A stretch of 36,755 nucleotides of DNA from Acidimicrobiia bacterium. Its GTDB lineage: Bacteria > Actinomycetota > Acidimicrobiia > Spongiisociales > Spongiisociaceae. The position numbers were made by a program, and so were the translations under genes. How positions within the stretch are numbered: position 1 is the first letter of the stretch; every line of letters begins with the position of its first letter. Below, piece after piece: positions 17,223 through 24,718 of this stretch. A model generated the notes under the pieces. That model did not search any database, was not told where the DNA came from, and saw nothing but the letters and a program-made list of their open reading frames with translations. Location: NCBI GenBank assembly GCA_022827785.1, contig JAJEIM010000043.1:1-36755 (forward strand), given 5' to 3'.

Positions 17223-17948
17223 TCAAGCCCCGCTCGCTTCGTCCTCTGCGATCGCCACCACGATCACGGACACGTTGTCCAACCCTCCCGACCGGTTGGC
17301 GGCTTCGATCAGCGCCCACACCACATCCGACGGCGCCCCGCTCTCCAGGATGCCGGCAATTCGATCGTCCCCGACCATCGACGTAAGGCCGTCGGAGCAC
17401 AACAGCAGGCGATCCCCCACCGAGACCTTCAGTCGAGCTCCGTCCACCACCAGACCGTGGCCGAATCCCAGCGCCTTCGTGAGGACGGACCGCTCGGGAT
17501 GGTGGCGGGCCTGTTCGGTGGTGAGCCGTCCGGCATCGACCTCTTCCTGAACGAAGGTGTGGTCGATAGTGACCTGCTTGAAGCGTCCGGCATGCCACCA
17601 GTAGGCCCGGCTGTCCCCGACGTGCGCCAGGGCGACCTCGCCGTCAGGCTGTAGCTCGGCAAGCGTCAGCGTGGTGCCCATCCCGACCAGCCGGGGCTGT
17701 CTGAGAACTTCGTCGAGGATGGCATCGTTGGCTGCCCGCACCCGCTCCTCGGGCGTCCCGCCGGCGTCGACCGTCGCCTTGATGGCCACGCGGCTGGCCA
17801 CTTCCCCGCCCCGATGGCCCCCCAGCCCGTCCGCCACCGCAACCAACAGCGAGCCGGACGTCCGGCCGTCATGCTCCGGGTGGATCGAGTCCTCGTTCTT
17901 GGGACGCCTGCGTCCGGTGTGGCTTCCGGAGGCCCAGACGAACCTCAC
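17223..17948 (-). CDS. pstP: PP2C-type protein phosphatase PstP, catalytic domain only
   Basis: A 241-residue Mg/Mn-dependent serine/threonine phosphatase that reverses PknB phosphorylation. The metal-binding Asp residues are present: D20 in KNEDS, D40 in VADGLGGH, the GDSRAY strand, the CSDGL motif near 185 and the GGLDNVSV motif near 217. The protein ends at the catalytic domain, whereas mycobacterial PstP (about 510 residues) continues into a transmembrane helix and an outside domain. It is therefore predicted to be soluble. The start overlaps the fhaB stop by 4 bp, so the two are coupled. Confidence 0.94.
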   Translation of the reverse strand: MRFVWASGSHTGRRRPKNEDSIHPEHDGRTSGSLLVAVADGLGGHRGGEVASRVAIKATVDAGGTPEERVRAANDAILDEVLRQPRLVGMGTTLTLAELQPDGEVALAHVGDSRAYWWHAGRFKQVTIDHTFVQEEVDAGRLTTEQARHHPERSVLTKALGFGHGLVVDGARLKVSVGDRLLLCSDGLTSMVGDDRIAGILESGAPSDVVWALIEAANRSGGLDNVSVIVVAIAEDEASGA

Positions 17949-18358
17949 TTCACCTCCAGTACGGTCTTGCCGATCTGGATGGAGTCACCCCGGCTCAACG
18001 CCACGACCGCAGTCACCCGCTTCCCGTTCACGTAGGTCCCGCTGGTGCTGCCCAGGTCCGCCAGGGTGAGCGACTCCTCGCCGGGTTCCAGCCGGGCATG
18101 GAGATCCGACGCGTAGGCGTCGTCGATGTGTATGTCCGCCTCGCCGCCGCTGCCCAGCACAATCGGTTGACGGACATCGAATTCCAGCCCGTTCTGGGTA
18201 TCGCTCCTGACCACGGTCAACCCGGTACCGGGACCGCCCAGGACCCTCCAGGGCTTGGCGCCGACATGCTCGGCCACCGCCGTGGCCACCCTCCAGACCA
18301 GCAGGTAGACAAGGGCCACGAAGATGAACTTCAGAGCTACCAGGATCGCCGCGGGCAT
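17945..18358 (-). CDS. fhaB: FhaB-type membrane FHA-domain protein
   Basis: A 137-residue protein with one N-terminal transmembrane helix (about 4-24) and a forkhead-associated domain (about 45-137). FHA domains bind phosphothreonine; mycobacterial FhaB (FipA) is a partner of the PknB network and of division proteins. The domain keeps Ser84, His87 and the GSTSGTYVNG motif. The Arg expected in the IGR turn before the first loop is Ser70 (VLGSGGEAD), and the residue pair before the His is DL instead of TR. Phosphopeptide binding may thus be weakened. The ATG at 18358 directly follows the stop of a possible 30-codon ORF. The second FHA gene of mycobacteria, fhaA, is missing. Confidence 0.92.
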   Translation of the reverse strand: MPAAILVALKFIFVALVYLLVWRVATAVAEHVGAKPWRVLGGPGTGLTVVRSDTQNGLEFDVRQPIVLGSGGEADIHIDDAYASDLHARLEPGEESLTLADLGSTSGTYVNGKRVTAVVALSRGDSIQIGKTVLEVK

Positions 18359-18451
18359 CTAGGGCACCATCCTCAGGCGGTCCCCGGCCGCGGCGAACGA
18401 CACCCGCGCCATCCGTACCTCAGCATCCTCGAGGTCGCGCGCCGTTGCCAC
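18359..18451 (-). CDS. Possible 30-residue leaderless small ORF before fhaB
   Basis: On the minus strand a TAGACT -10 element (18464-18459) places the transcription start at about 18452. A GTG at 18451 opens a 30-codon frame (MATARDLEDAEVRMARV and on to VP), with a stop that directly abuts the fhaB ATG. The arrangement fits a leaderless first cistron coupled to fhaB. It may equally be an untranslated leader that happens to be open; no homology is recognised. Confidence 0.3.
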   Translation of the reverse strand: MATARDLEDAEVRMARVSFAAAGDRLRMVP

Positions 18452-18458
18452 ACCGGCC

Positions 18459-18464
18459 AGTCTA
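18459..18464 (-). promoter_or_regulatory. -10 element of the fhaB-pstP-rodA-pbpA-pknB operon
   Basis: TAGACT on the minus strand, about 100 bp before fhaB and 7 nt before a GTG codon, is the only good -10 between fhaB and the divergent serA-like gene. No clear -35 is seen. Confidence 0.45.
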
Positions 18465-18557
18465 CGGCACCGGATAGCCGCGCATACACATGGAGCCGGG
18501 TTGTAGATCGGGGCCTGGTTAGGCACAATCGCGACCAGCAAGCAGGGAGTGGAGAGA

Positions 18558-19514
18558 GTGTCCGCAGGAACCCGACCGGTAGTGGTGATCGCCGAAGTGC
18601 TGGCCGCGAGTTGCGCGGAGTACCTGCGGGACACCTGCGCGGTGGTGGAAGCCGCCGGGGAGCCCAGGTCCCGCCTGTTGGACCTGCTCTCCGATGCCGA
18701 GGGGCTGGTGGTCCGCAGCGGCACCATGGTCGACCGGGAACTCATGGAGGCCGCGCCCCGGCTGCGCGTGGTGGGCCGGGCCGGCGTAGGTGTGGACAAC
18801 ATCGACCTCGACGAGGCCACTCGCCGCGGCATCCTGGTGGCCAACGCCCCGCTGGCCAATAGCGTCTCGGCCGCTGAGCATGCCTTCGGGCTGATGCTCG
18901 CCCAGGCGCGCAACATCGCCCGGGCCGATGCCACGATCCGGGCCGGCAGGTGGAACCGGGCGGCATTCCGCGGCGTGGAACTCGACGGCAAGACCCTGGG
19001 CCTGGTGGGTATGGGTAGGATCGGAACGTTGGTGGCCGGGCGGGCACTGGCATTCGGGATGAGCGTGCTGGCCTACGACCCCTACATCACCGCCGACCAG
19101 GCCAGGCAGGCAGGCGCGGAGCTCAGGGACCTCGACTCGCTGCTGGCGGAGTCGGATTTCATCTCCCTCCACCTCCCGAGGACCCCGGAGACGGAGAACC
19201 TCCTCGACGCGGTCGCCTTCGGCAAGGTCAAGCCGGGAGTGAGGATCGTCAACGCCTCCCGGGGCGGGATCATCGACGAAGTGGCTCTGGCGGAGGCGAT
19301 CCGCTCGGGGAGGGTGGCCGGCGCCGCGCTGGACGTCTTCGCAACCGAGCCCCTGGTCGGAGGGCCGCTGGTCGAACTTCCCCAGGTGGTGCTCACTCCC
19401 CACCTGGGAGCGTCCACCGCGGAGGCCCAGGACAAGGCCGGTCTGCATGTCGCCGAATCGGTGGCGGCCGGGTTGATGGGCGAGCCGGTTCCTGCCGCCG
19501 TCAACCGGGTCTGA
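18558..19514 (+). CDS. D-2-hydroxyacid dehydrogenase, short SerA-like type
   Basis: A 318-residue NAD-dependent dehydrogenase related to D-3-phosphoglycerate dehydrogenase. The Rossmann motif is GMGRIG near residue 150, and the catalytic residues lie in NASRGGIIDE (Arg), ATEP (Glu) and TPHLGAST (His). The family signature VVGRAGVGVDNID is near residue 70. It lacks the intervening and ACT domains of the 528-residue actinobacterial SerA, so it is either a serine-insensitive short form or a dehydrogenase for another 2-hydroxyacid. The GTG at 18558 is chosen because AGGGAG (18544-18549) is 8 nt upstream; a GTG at 18549 is in frame but has no well-placed site. argC follows about 60 bp later under its own promoter. 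Confidence 0.88.
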   Translation: MSAGTRPVVVIAEVLAASCAEYLRDTCAVVEAAGEPRSRLLDLLSDAEGLVVRSGTMVDRELMEAAPRLRVVGRAGVGVDNIDLDEATRRGILVANAPLANSVSAAEHAFGLMLAQARNIARADATIRAGRWNRAAFRGVELDGKTLGLVGMGRIGTLVAGRALAFGMSVLAYDPYITADQARQAGAELRDLDSLLAESDFISLHLPRTPETENLLDAVAFGKVKPGVRIVNASRGGIIDEVALAEAIRSGRVAGAALDVFATEPLVGGPLVELPQVVLTPHLGASTAEAQDKAGLHVAESVAAGLMGEPVPAAVNRV

Positions 19515-19532
19515 TCGCCTCCGCTCTTCCGG

Positions 19533-19571
19533 GCTGTATTCTTATGCAGCAGTCGTGTATAGTCATGCAGT
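19533..19571 (+). promoter_or_regulatory. argC promoter with tandem ArgR-like boxes
   Basis: Two related 14-mers, TGTATTCTTATGCA (19535-19548) and TGTATAGTCATGCA (19556-19569), agree at 11 positions and start 21 bp apart, the same spacing as the paired 18-bp ARG boxes of the ArgR family. Each is the core of an imperfect palindrome (TG-AT...AT-CA). The -10 TATAGT (19558-19563) lies inside the second box and the -35 (TGTATT) inside the first. The start codon follows 9 nt after the -10, so the mRNA is nearly leaderless. An arginine-responsive repressor site is inferred. Confidence 0.65.
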
Positions 19572-19572
19572 C

Positions 19573-20592
19573 ATGGCACTGAAAGTCGCGATACTGGGCG
19601 CATCCGGGTACGCCGGGGGAGAGCTCATCCGGCTGGTGGACGATCATCCGGATCTGGAGATCGCCTACCTGGGCGCGCACAGCCGGGCCGGGTCTCAGCT
19701 CGGCGACGTCCACCCGCACCTGGGCGGCGGTGACCGCCGGCTGGAGGCGATCCGCTCCGACCTGCCGGACCTCACGGACATCGCCTTCCTCGCCCTCCCG
19801 CACGGCTCGTCATGGGAACCCGCCCATCTCCTGGCCGAGGCCGGGGTGGCGGTGTTCGATCTGGGAAGCGACTACCGGATGGACACGCCCGAGCGGTACG
19901 AGGCCGCCTACGGGAGCCCTCATCCCCTTCCCGGCGAGCTGCCCGACTGGCTGTACGGGCTGCCCGAGCTGTTCGGCGACGCCCTCCCCGGAGCCCGCCG
20001 GGTGGCGGTCCCCGGCTGCTACCCGACCTCGGCGCTGCTGGGCCTGGCGCCACTCCTGTCCGCCGGCCTGATCTCGGGTCCGATCGTGGTCGACTCGATG
20101 TCGGGCGTGACCGGCGCAGGCCGCGGAATGCGGGCCGACCTCCACTACGGGGCAGTGGACGAGAGCGTCCGAGCCTACGGCGTCACCACCCACCGCCACC
20201 GTCCCGAGATCGAGATGGGGCTGGAGGCCGCCACCGATGTCCCCTTGCCTGTTCAGTTCACCCCCCACCTGGTGCCCATGCAGCGCGGCATCCTCTCCAC
20301 CTGTTCCGCCACGCTCACCGGAGCGGGCGCGATCGATCCGGTCCTCCGGGAGGCTTACGACCGGGCGGCCTTCGTGGACGTCATCGACGTACCGCCCCAG
20401 ACCCGATGGGTAGTGGGCTCCAACCGCGCCCTGATACACGCGGCCGAGGACGGTCCCACCGGACGGGCGATCATCACCGTTGCGATCGACAACCTCGGAA
20501 AGGGCGCCGCCGGCCAGGCCGTCCAGTGCGCCAACCTTGCCCTGGGACTCCCCGAGGCGAGCGGGCTGACCGCGGTCGGGTGGTTGCCGTGA
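19573..20592 (+). CDS. argC: N-acetyl-gamma-glutamyl-phosphate reductase
   Basis: Third enzyme of arginine biosynthesis: reduces N-acetylglutamyl phosphate to the semialdehyde with NADPH. It has 339 residues from the ATG at 19573. The start is set by the promoter: the upstream GTG at 19555 would lie before the predicted transcription start. The NADP motif GASGYAGGE is at residues 9-17, and the catalytic C149 lies in VAVPGCYPTSALL. His in the HRHRPEIE segment is the likely proton donor. The stop overlaps the GTG start of argB by 4 bp. Confidence 0.96.
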   Translation: MALKVAILGASGYAGGELIRLVDDHPDLEIAYLGAHSRAGSQLGDVHPHLGGGDRRLEAIRSDLPDLTDIAFLALPHGSSWEPAHLLAEAGVAVFDLGSDYRMDTPERYEAAYGSPHPLPGELPDWLYGLPELFGDALPGARRVAVPGCYPTSALLGLAPLLSAGLISGPIVVDSMSGVTGAGRGMRADLHYGAVDESVRAYGVTTHRHRPEIEMGLEAATDVPLPVQFTPHLVPMQRGILSTCSATLTGAGAIDPVLREAYDRAAFVDVIDVPPQTRWVVGSNRALIHAAEDGPTGRAIITVAIDNLGKGAAGQAVQCANLALGLPEASGLTAVGWLP

Positions 20593-21494
20593 CAACCGGC
20601 CACACCGCCCCCACGCCGCACCGGTCGCGCATCGCCTCCGCCATGGCCAAGGCCAGGGTCCTCACCGAGGCCATGCCGTACATCCAGGAGTTTGCCGGCA
20701 AGACCGTGGTGATCAAGTACGGCGGCTCGGCGATGGTCGACGATGCTCTGCGGTCGAGCTTCGCCCGGGACATCGCCCTGCTGGGGCTCCTGGGTCTTCG
20801 GCCGGTGGTGGTCCACGGCGGCGGCCCCCACATCTCCCGCGCCATGGCTCGGGCCGGCATCGAGCCCCGCTGGGTGCGCGGTCTGCGGGTCACTGACGAG
20901 GCCACACTCGGCGTCGTCAGGGCGACGCTGGCGTCCGAGATCAATCCCGACATCGTCCGGCTGCTGAACGACCACGGCGCTGCCGCCAGCGGGTTCCATG
21001 ACCTCGGCAGCGGCCTCCTGGTCGCCCGCCAACTCCACCCCGACCTCGGCTTCGTGGGCGAGATCGAGAAGGTGCGCACCGACCCGATCCAGGAACTTCT
21101 GGAGAAGGGCGGGGTGCCGGTGTTCGCGCCCCTGGCACGCGGCGCGGACGGGAACCACTACAACGTCAACGCCGACACCGCGGCCGGTGCGCTGGCTGCG
21201 GAGCTGGGGGCCCGGAAGCTCATCTACCTCACCGACGTGGAGGGGTTGTACCGCGACTTCGATGACGAGGACAGCTTGATCGATGCCATCTTCGTGGACG
21301 AACTACGGCAACTGTTGGGAAGCGGTAGTGTCTCGGCGGGCATGCTCCCCAAGCTGGAGTCCTGCATCAAGGCGCTGGAGACGGGCGTTCCCCAGGCCCA
21401 CATACTCGACGGCCGGATCCAGCACGCTGTGCTACTGGAAGTTTTCACCCCGGAAGGAATCGGAACGATGATCACACGAGACGAACAATGGTGA
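20589..21494 (+). CDS. argB: Acetylglutamate kinase
   Basis: Phosphorylates N-acetylglutamate, the step before ArgC. The GTG at 20589 overlaps the argC stop (GTGA), giving 301 residues; an internal ATG at 20643 would give a shorter protein but would lose the coupling. The family motifs are KYGGSAM (ATP phosphate binding), VVHGGGPHI and the ADTAAGALA helix near the C-terminal lobe. The N-terminal helix (SRIASAMAKARVLTEAMPYI) resembles that of arginine-sensitive hexameric kinases, so feedback control is likely. argJ (or argA) and argF are not here. Confidence 0.95.
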   Translation: MTTGHTAPTPHRSRIASAMAKARVLTEAMPYIQEFAGKTVVIKYGGSAMVDDALRSSFARDIALLGLLGLRPVVVHGGGPHISRAMARAGIEPRWVRGLRVTDEATLGVVRATLASEINPDIVRLLNDHGAAASGFHDLGSGLLVARQLHPDLGFVGEIEKVRTDPIQELLEKGGVPVFAPLARGADGNHYNVNADTAAGALAAELGARKLIYLTDVEGLYRDFDDEDSLIDAIFVDELRQLLGSGSVSAGMLPKLESCIKALETGVPQAHILDGRIQHAVLLEVFTPEGIGTMITRDEQW

Positions 21495-22666
21495 ACGAAG
21501 CCCCGACCATCCCCGAGCGGGAGGCCGCCTCGATCATCCAGACCTACGGCCGCGCCCCGGTGACGTTCGTGCGCGGCGACGGTTGCCGCCTCTACGACGA
21601 GGAAGGCAACGACTACCTGGACTGCCTGGCCGGAATCGCGGTCGCGTCGGTAGGCCACGCCAACGCCGCAGTCGCCGCCGCCGTCTCGCGGCAGATGACC
21701 AGACTGGTCCACGTCTCCAACCTGTACTACATGGTTCCGCAGGTCGAGTTGGCCGAACGGCTCAAGGCCCTGTCGGGTTTGGACCGCGTGTTCTTCGCCA
21801 ACTGCGGCGCCACCGCCAACGAGACCGCCATCAAGCTCGCCCGGCGCTGGGGGCAGGAGGCCCGGGGTCCGGACTGCTACGAGATCGTCTCGCTGCTCGA
21901 CTCCTTCCACGGGCGGACGCTGGCGGCCCTGGCCGCCACCGGTCAACCCAAGAAGCAGGCGGTCTTCCAGCCCCTTCCCCCGGGTTTCGTCCAGGTACCG
22001 GCCAACGACATCGACGCCATGGCCGGGACCGTCGGGCCGCAGACCGCGGCGGTGATGGTCGAGACCACCCAGGGAGAGGGCGGTGTCCGTCCCCTGGACG
22101 CGGACTACCTGCGTGCCCTGCGCAAGCTCTGCGACGAGCGCGGCGTCCTCCTGATCCTCGACGATGTGCAGGCAGGAATCGGACGTACCGGCTCATGGTT
22201 CTCCTGGCAGGACCTGGGGATCGAACCCGATATCGCCACCCTCGCCAAAGCGCTGGCCAACGGCCTGCCGATCGGAGCCTGCCTGTCTACGGAGCGCGCA
22301 GCGGTGTTCGACTACGGGGATCATGGCACCACCTTCGGTGGTGGTCCCGTGGTCACCACGGCGGCCATGGCCGTACTCGACGAGATCGAACACCGCGACC
22401 TGCTCGCCAACTGCCGGGAGCGCGGCCGCCAACTCGTCTCCCGCCTGAAGGCGGTACCCGGAGTGACCGCCGTCCGGGGTCGCGGGCTGATGCTCGGCGC
22501 GGTGCTCGACTCTCCCCGAGCCGCCGAGGTGAACCAGGCGGCCCTGTCCAACGGGCTGCTGGTCAACAACGTGACCGCCGATACGGTGCGCTTCACCCCG
22601 CCCCTCGTGATCACGGAGGACGAGATCGACGAGGCGGTTTCGAAGTTCGAGGCCTCCCTCGGGTAG
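21488..22666 (+). CDS. argD: Acetylornithine aminotransferase
   Basis: A 392-residue class III PLP aminotransferase that converts N-acetylglutamate semialdehyde to acetylornithine. It overlaps argB by 7 bp. Seen: the NCGATANETAIKLAR phosphate-binding segment, SFHGRTLAALAATGQ, the PLP-ring Asp in LILDDVQAGIGRTG (the usual DEVQ is DDVQ), and the PLP lysine in TLAKALANGLPIG. The gene order argC-argB-argD lacks argJ, so the acetyl-recycling or acetylating enzyme must be encoded elsewhere. Confidence 0.94.
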   Translation: MVNEAPTIPEREAASIIQTYGRAPVTFVRGDGCRLYDEEGNDYLDCLAGIAVASVGHANAAVAAAVSRQMTRLVHVSNLYYMVPQVELAERLKALSGLDRVFFANCGATANETAIKLARRWGQEARGPDCYEIVSLLDSFHGRTLAALAATGQPKKQAVFQPLPPGFVQVPANDIDAMAGTVGPQTAAVMVETTQGEGGVRPLDADYLRALRKLCDERGVLLILDDVQAGIGRTGSWFSWQDLGIEPDIATLAKALANGLPIGACLSTERAAVFDYGDHGTTFGGGPVVTTAAMAVLDEIEHRDLLANCRERGRQLVSRLKAVPGVTAVRGRGLMLGAVLDSPRAAEVNQAALSNGLLVNNVTADTVRFTPPLVITEDEIDEAVSKFEASLG

Positions 22667-22743
22667 ACCTTCCGGCTCCACAATCCCCCGACAACCGATC
22701 CTCGGTTCCTACCATTTGCCGCGCCCAGGGGGAGGAGACAACG

Positions 22744-24075
22744 ATGAGAGTCCGGCGGGTCCACGCTCGTACGATGCCCAGGCTGGCAGCGGTCCCACTG
22801 CTGCTCGTGCTCCTGGTGGCACCGGCCTGCACGGCCGGGAACGAGGCTGAGCCCCATCTCGGTGACGAATCACTTGGCCTCATCGAGGTGCTCAACGGCC
22901 GGCAGATACAGATCCGGGCCTTCTACACCAACGGGGGGGACCTGTCCCTGTTCGGCAACTCGGCGGAGATGGCCATCGTGTTCGCCGTCGAGGACTACGG
23001 TCCCATCAAGGGCCGCGAGGTCAACCTCGGGGCGGCTCTCGACGACACCTGTACAGCCGAAGGCGGTCTCGCCGGAGCCCAGGTCATCGTCGCCCAGGGC
23101 GACGTGGCCGGGGTTATCGGCACCAACTGCTCTATAGCGGCGGCCGAGGCGTCACCGCTCCTTACAAGGGCCGGGATGGTGCTCATCTCCCCCGGCAACA
23201 CCGCTCCGTCGCTCACATCCGACCTGTCGGGAAACGAGGGGGCCAGCCACTTCCCCGGCTACTACCGGACGGCCCACAACGACCTCATCCAGGGTGAGTC
23301 CGTGGCTCATTTCCTCTACGGGAAAGGCGTGATGACCGCGGCAGTGGTTCACGATGGTGGGCCCTACACGATGGGTCTGGCCACCGCCTTCTCCAACGCG
23401 TTCGCAGAACACGGCGGCACGATCACCGGTACCTGGGAGGTGGACCGCGAAGACGAGGATCTGGTCCCGGTTCTCACCGAGATAGCCGCCGGCGAGCCGG
23501 AGGCCCTGTTCTTCCCGATCTTCTGGCCGACCGGCGGTTACCTGGTGGAACAGGCCGCGGAGATGCCAGGGTTTGCAGATATGGTGCTCGCCACCGCCGA
23601 CGGATTGCTCAACGACAGCTTCCTGAGCCTGCCCCAGAGCGAGGGCGCCTACGTCTCCGGTCCCGACACCCGATTCGAGGACAACACCAACCAGACCACA
23701 GGCCAGAGCGCCCCCGGCCTCCGGGCCCGGTACGAGGAGACGGCGGAAGGGTCACCCACCGGCACGTACTGGGGCCATGCCTACGACGCCACGGTCCTGC
23801 TCCTGGATGCGATCAGCGCTGCCTCCTACGTGAGGTCGGAGGATGGGGTCCTCGTGATCGACCGGGCCGGAATACGCGAATATCTCGACAACCTGTCCGG
23901 ATTCCAAGGTGTCACCGGGGTTCTGAGTTGTGACGAGTTCGGCGACTGCGGCGCTTCCCGGGTCGTGATCCACGAGCATCTCGACTCCACCGACATCGAA
24001 GCCACCCGCCAGAGCGTGGTCTTCGAGGTCGGGCCCGACGACGGGCAGTCACGCGCCTCCCTAACCGAGGCCTGA
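22744..24075 (+). CDS. ABC-type branched-chain amino-acid binding lipoprotein
   Basis: A 443-residue secreted lipoprotein. The ATG at 22744 follows a GGGGGAGGAG ribosome binding site; the open frame runs upstream through argD but only as a shadow. The signal peptide has Arg residues, a PLLLVLLV core and a lipobox LVAPAC. The mature part is a periplasmic-binding fold type I (Peripla_BP_6, LivJ-like), with the GVIGTNCSIAAAEASPLL and LISPGNTAPSLT segments and a YDATVLLLDAI helix. No permease or ATPase gene is near, so it is an orphan binding protein. It may serve a transporter elsewhere or a sensor. The ligand is unknown. Confidence 0.88.
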   Translation: MRVRRVHARTMPRLAAVPLLLVLLVAPACTAGNEAEPHLGDESLGLIEVLNGRQIQIRAFYTNGGDLSLFGNSAEMAIVFAVEDYGPIKGREVNLGAALDDTCTAEGGLAGAQVIVAQGDVAGVIGTNCSIAAAEASPLLTRAGMVLISPGNTAPSLTSDLSGNEGASHFPGYYRTAHNDLIQGESVAHFLYGKGVMTAAVVHDGGPYTMGLATAFSNAFAEHGGTITGTWEVDREDEDLVPVLTEIAAGEPEALFFPIFWPTGGYLVEQAAEMPGFADMVLATADGLLNDSFLSLPQSEGAYVSGPDTRFEDNTNQTTGQSAPGLRARYEETAEGSPTGTYWGHAYDATVLLLDAISAASYVRSEDGVLVIDRAGIREYLDNLSGFQGVTGVLSCDEFGDCGASRVVIHEHLDSTDIEATRQSVVFEVGPDDGQSRASLTEA

Positions 24076-24102
24076 CGCATCACCATCCTCCCGTAGAGCG
24101 GG

Positions 24103-24137
24103 GCGGCGAGTGCCGGGGAGTTTGCCGCCCTCGCCGC
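24103..24137 (+). terminator. Terminator-like hairpin after the binding protein
   Basis: GCGGCGAG (24103-24110) and CTCGCCGC (24130-24137) form a perfect 8-bp stem with a 19-nt loop, 27 nt after the stop codon of the binding lipoprotein. No T-tract follows. Confidence 0.4.
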
Positions 24138-24259
24138 ATGTCCCCAGGGCATCGGACGGATCGGCAGGCCCTCCGGAGTTCGGATAGGCCGATCGATACC
24201 GCGGACGGCCTGAGCCGAATCCATCTCACGGATGGTGGCCCTCTACCGTTCAACAGGTA

Positions 24260-24718
24260 ATGAACCTGCCACCGTTCCAGAGACTCGTCGACCAGCATGC
24301 GCGGGCGCTCCATCGTTTCCTGTGCGGGATGGTGGGTCCGGACGCCGCCGACGACTGCCTCCAGGACACCCTGCTCGCGGCGCTGCGTTCCTACGAGGGG
24401 CTGCGACACGACGGGAACCTCAGGGGATGGCTGTTCACGATTGCCCGCCGCAAGGGAATCGACCACGTGCGGAAACACGCCCGGGAGATCCCTTCATCCT
24501 CTCCCCCGGACCAGCCCGCGCAACCCGAAGCCGTGCGCGACACCGACCTCTGGGACCGTGTAGCCCGCCTGCCGACCAAGCAACGGACTGCGGTCACATT
24601 GCGGTACCTGGGCGATCTGCCCTACGCGGACATCGCATCGATCATGTCCATCAGCGAGCCGGCAGCCCGCCAGAACGTGCGCGCCGGGCTCGCCTCCCTC
24701 CGAAAGGAACTCGCATGA
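24260..24718 (+). CDS. ECF-type RNA polymerase sigma factor
   Basis: A 152-residue sigma factor with only regions 2 and 4. Region 2 spans about 5-75 (LHRFLCGMVGPDAADDCLQDTLLAALRSYEG, then NLRGWLFTIARRKGIDHVRK). A short linker rich in Ser and Pro follows, then region 4 (LPTKQRTAVTLRYLGDLPYADIASIMSISEPAARQNVRAGL), with its helix-turn-helix. The stop overlaps the start of the alkyltransferase gene by 4 bp (ATGA), so the two are translated together. No anti-sigma gene is beside it. Confidence 0.92.
   Translation: MNLPPFQRLVDQHARALHRFLCGMVGPDAADDCLQDTLLAALRSYEGLRHDGNLRGWLFTIARRKGIDHVRKHAREIPSSSPPDQPAQPEAVRDTDLWDRVARLPTKQRTAVTLRYLGDLPYADIASIMSISEPAARQNVRAGLASLRKELA

Noticed and set aside
21583-24075. 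One long frame that could be read as a fusion of argD-region sequence with the binding lipoprotein
   Set aside because: The upstream part is an antisense-like out-of-frame reading of argD with low-complexity composition; a ribosome binding site and signal peptide mark the true start at 22744.
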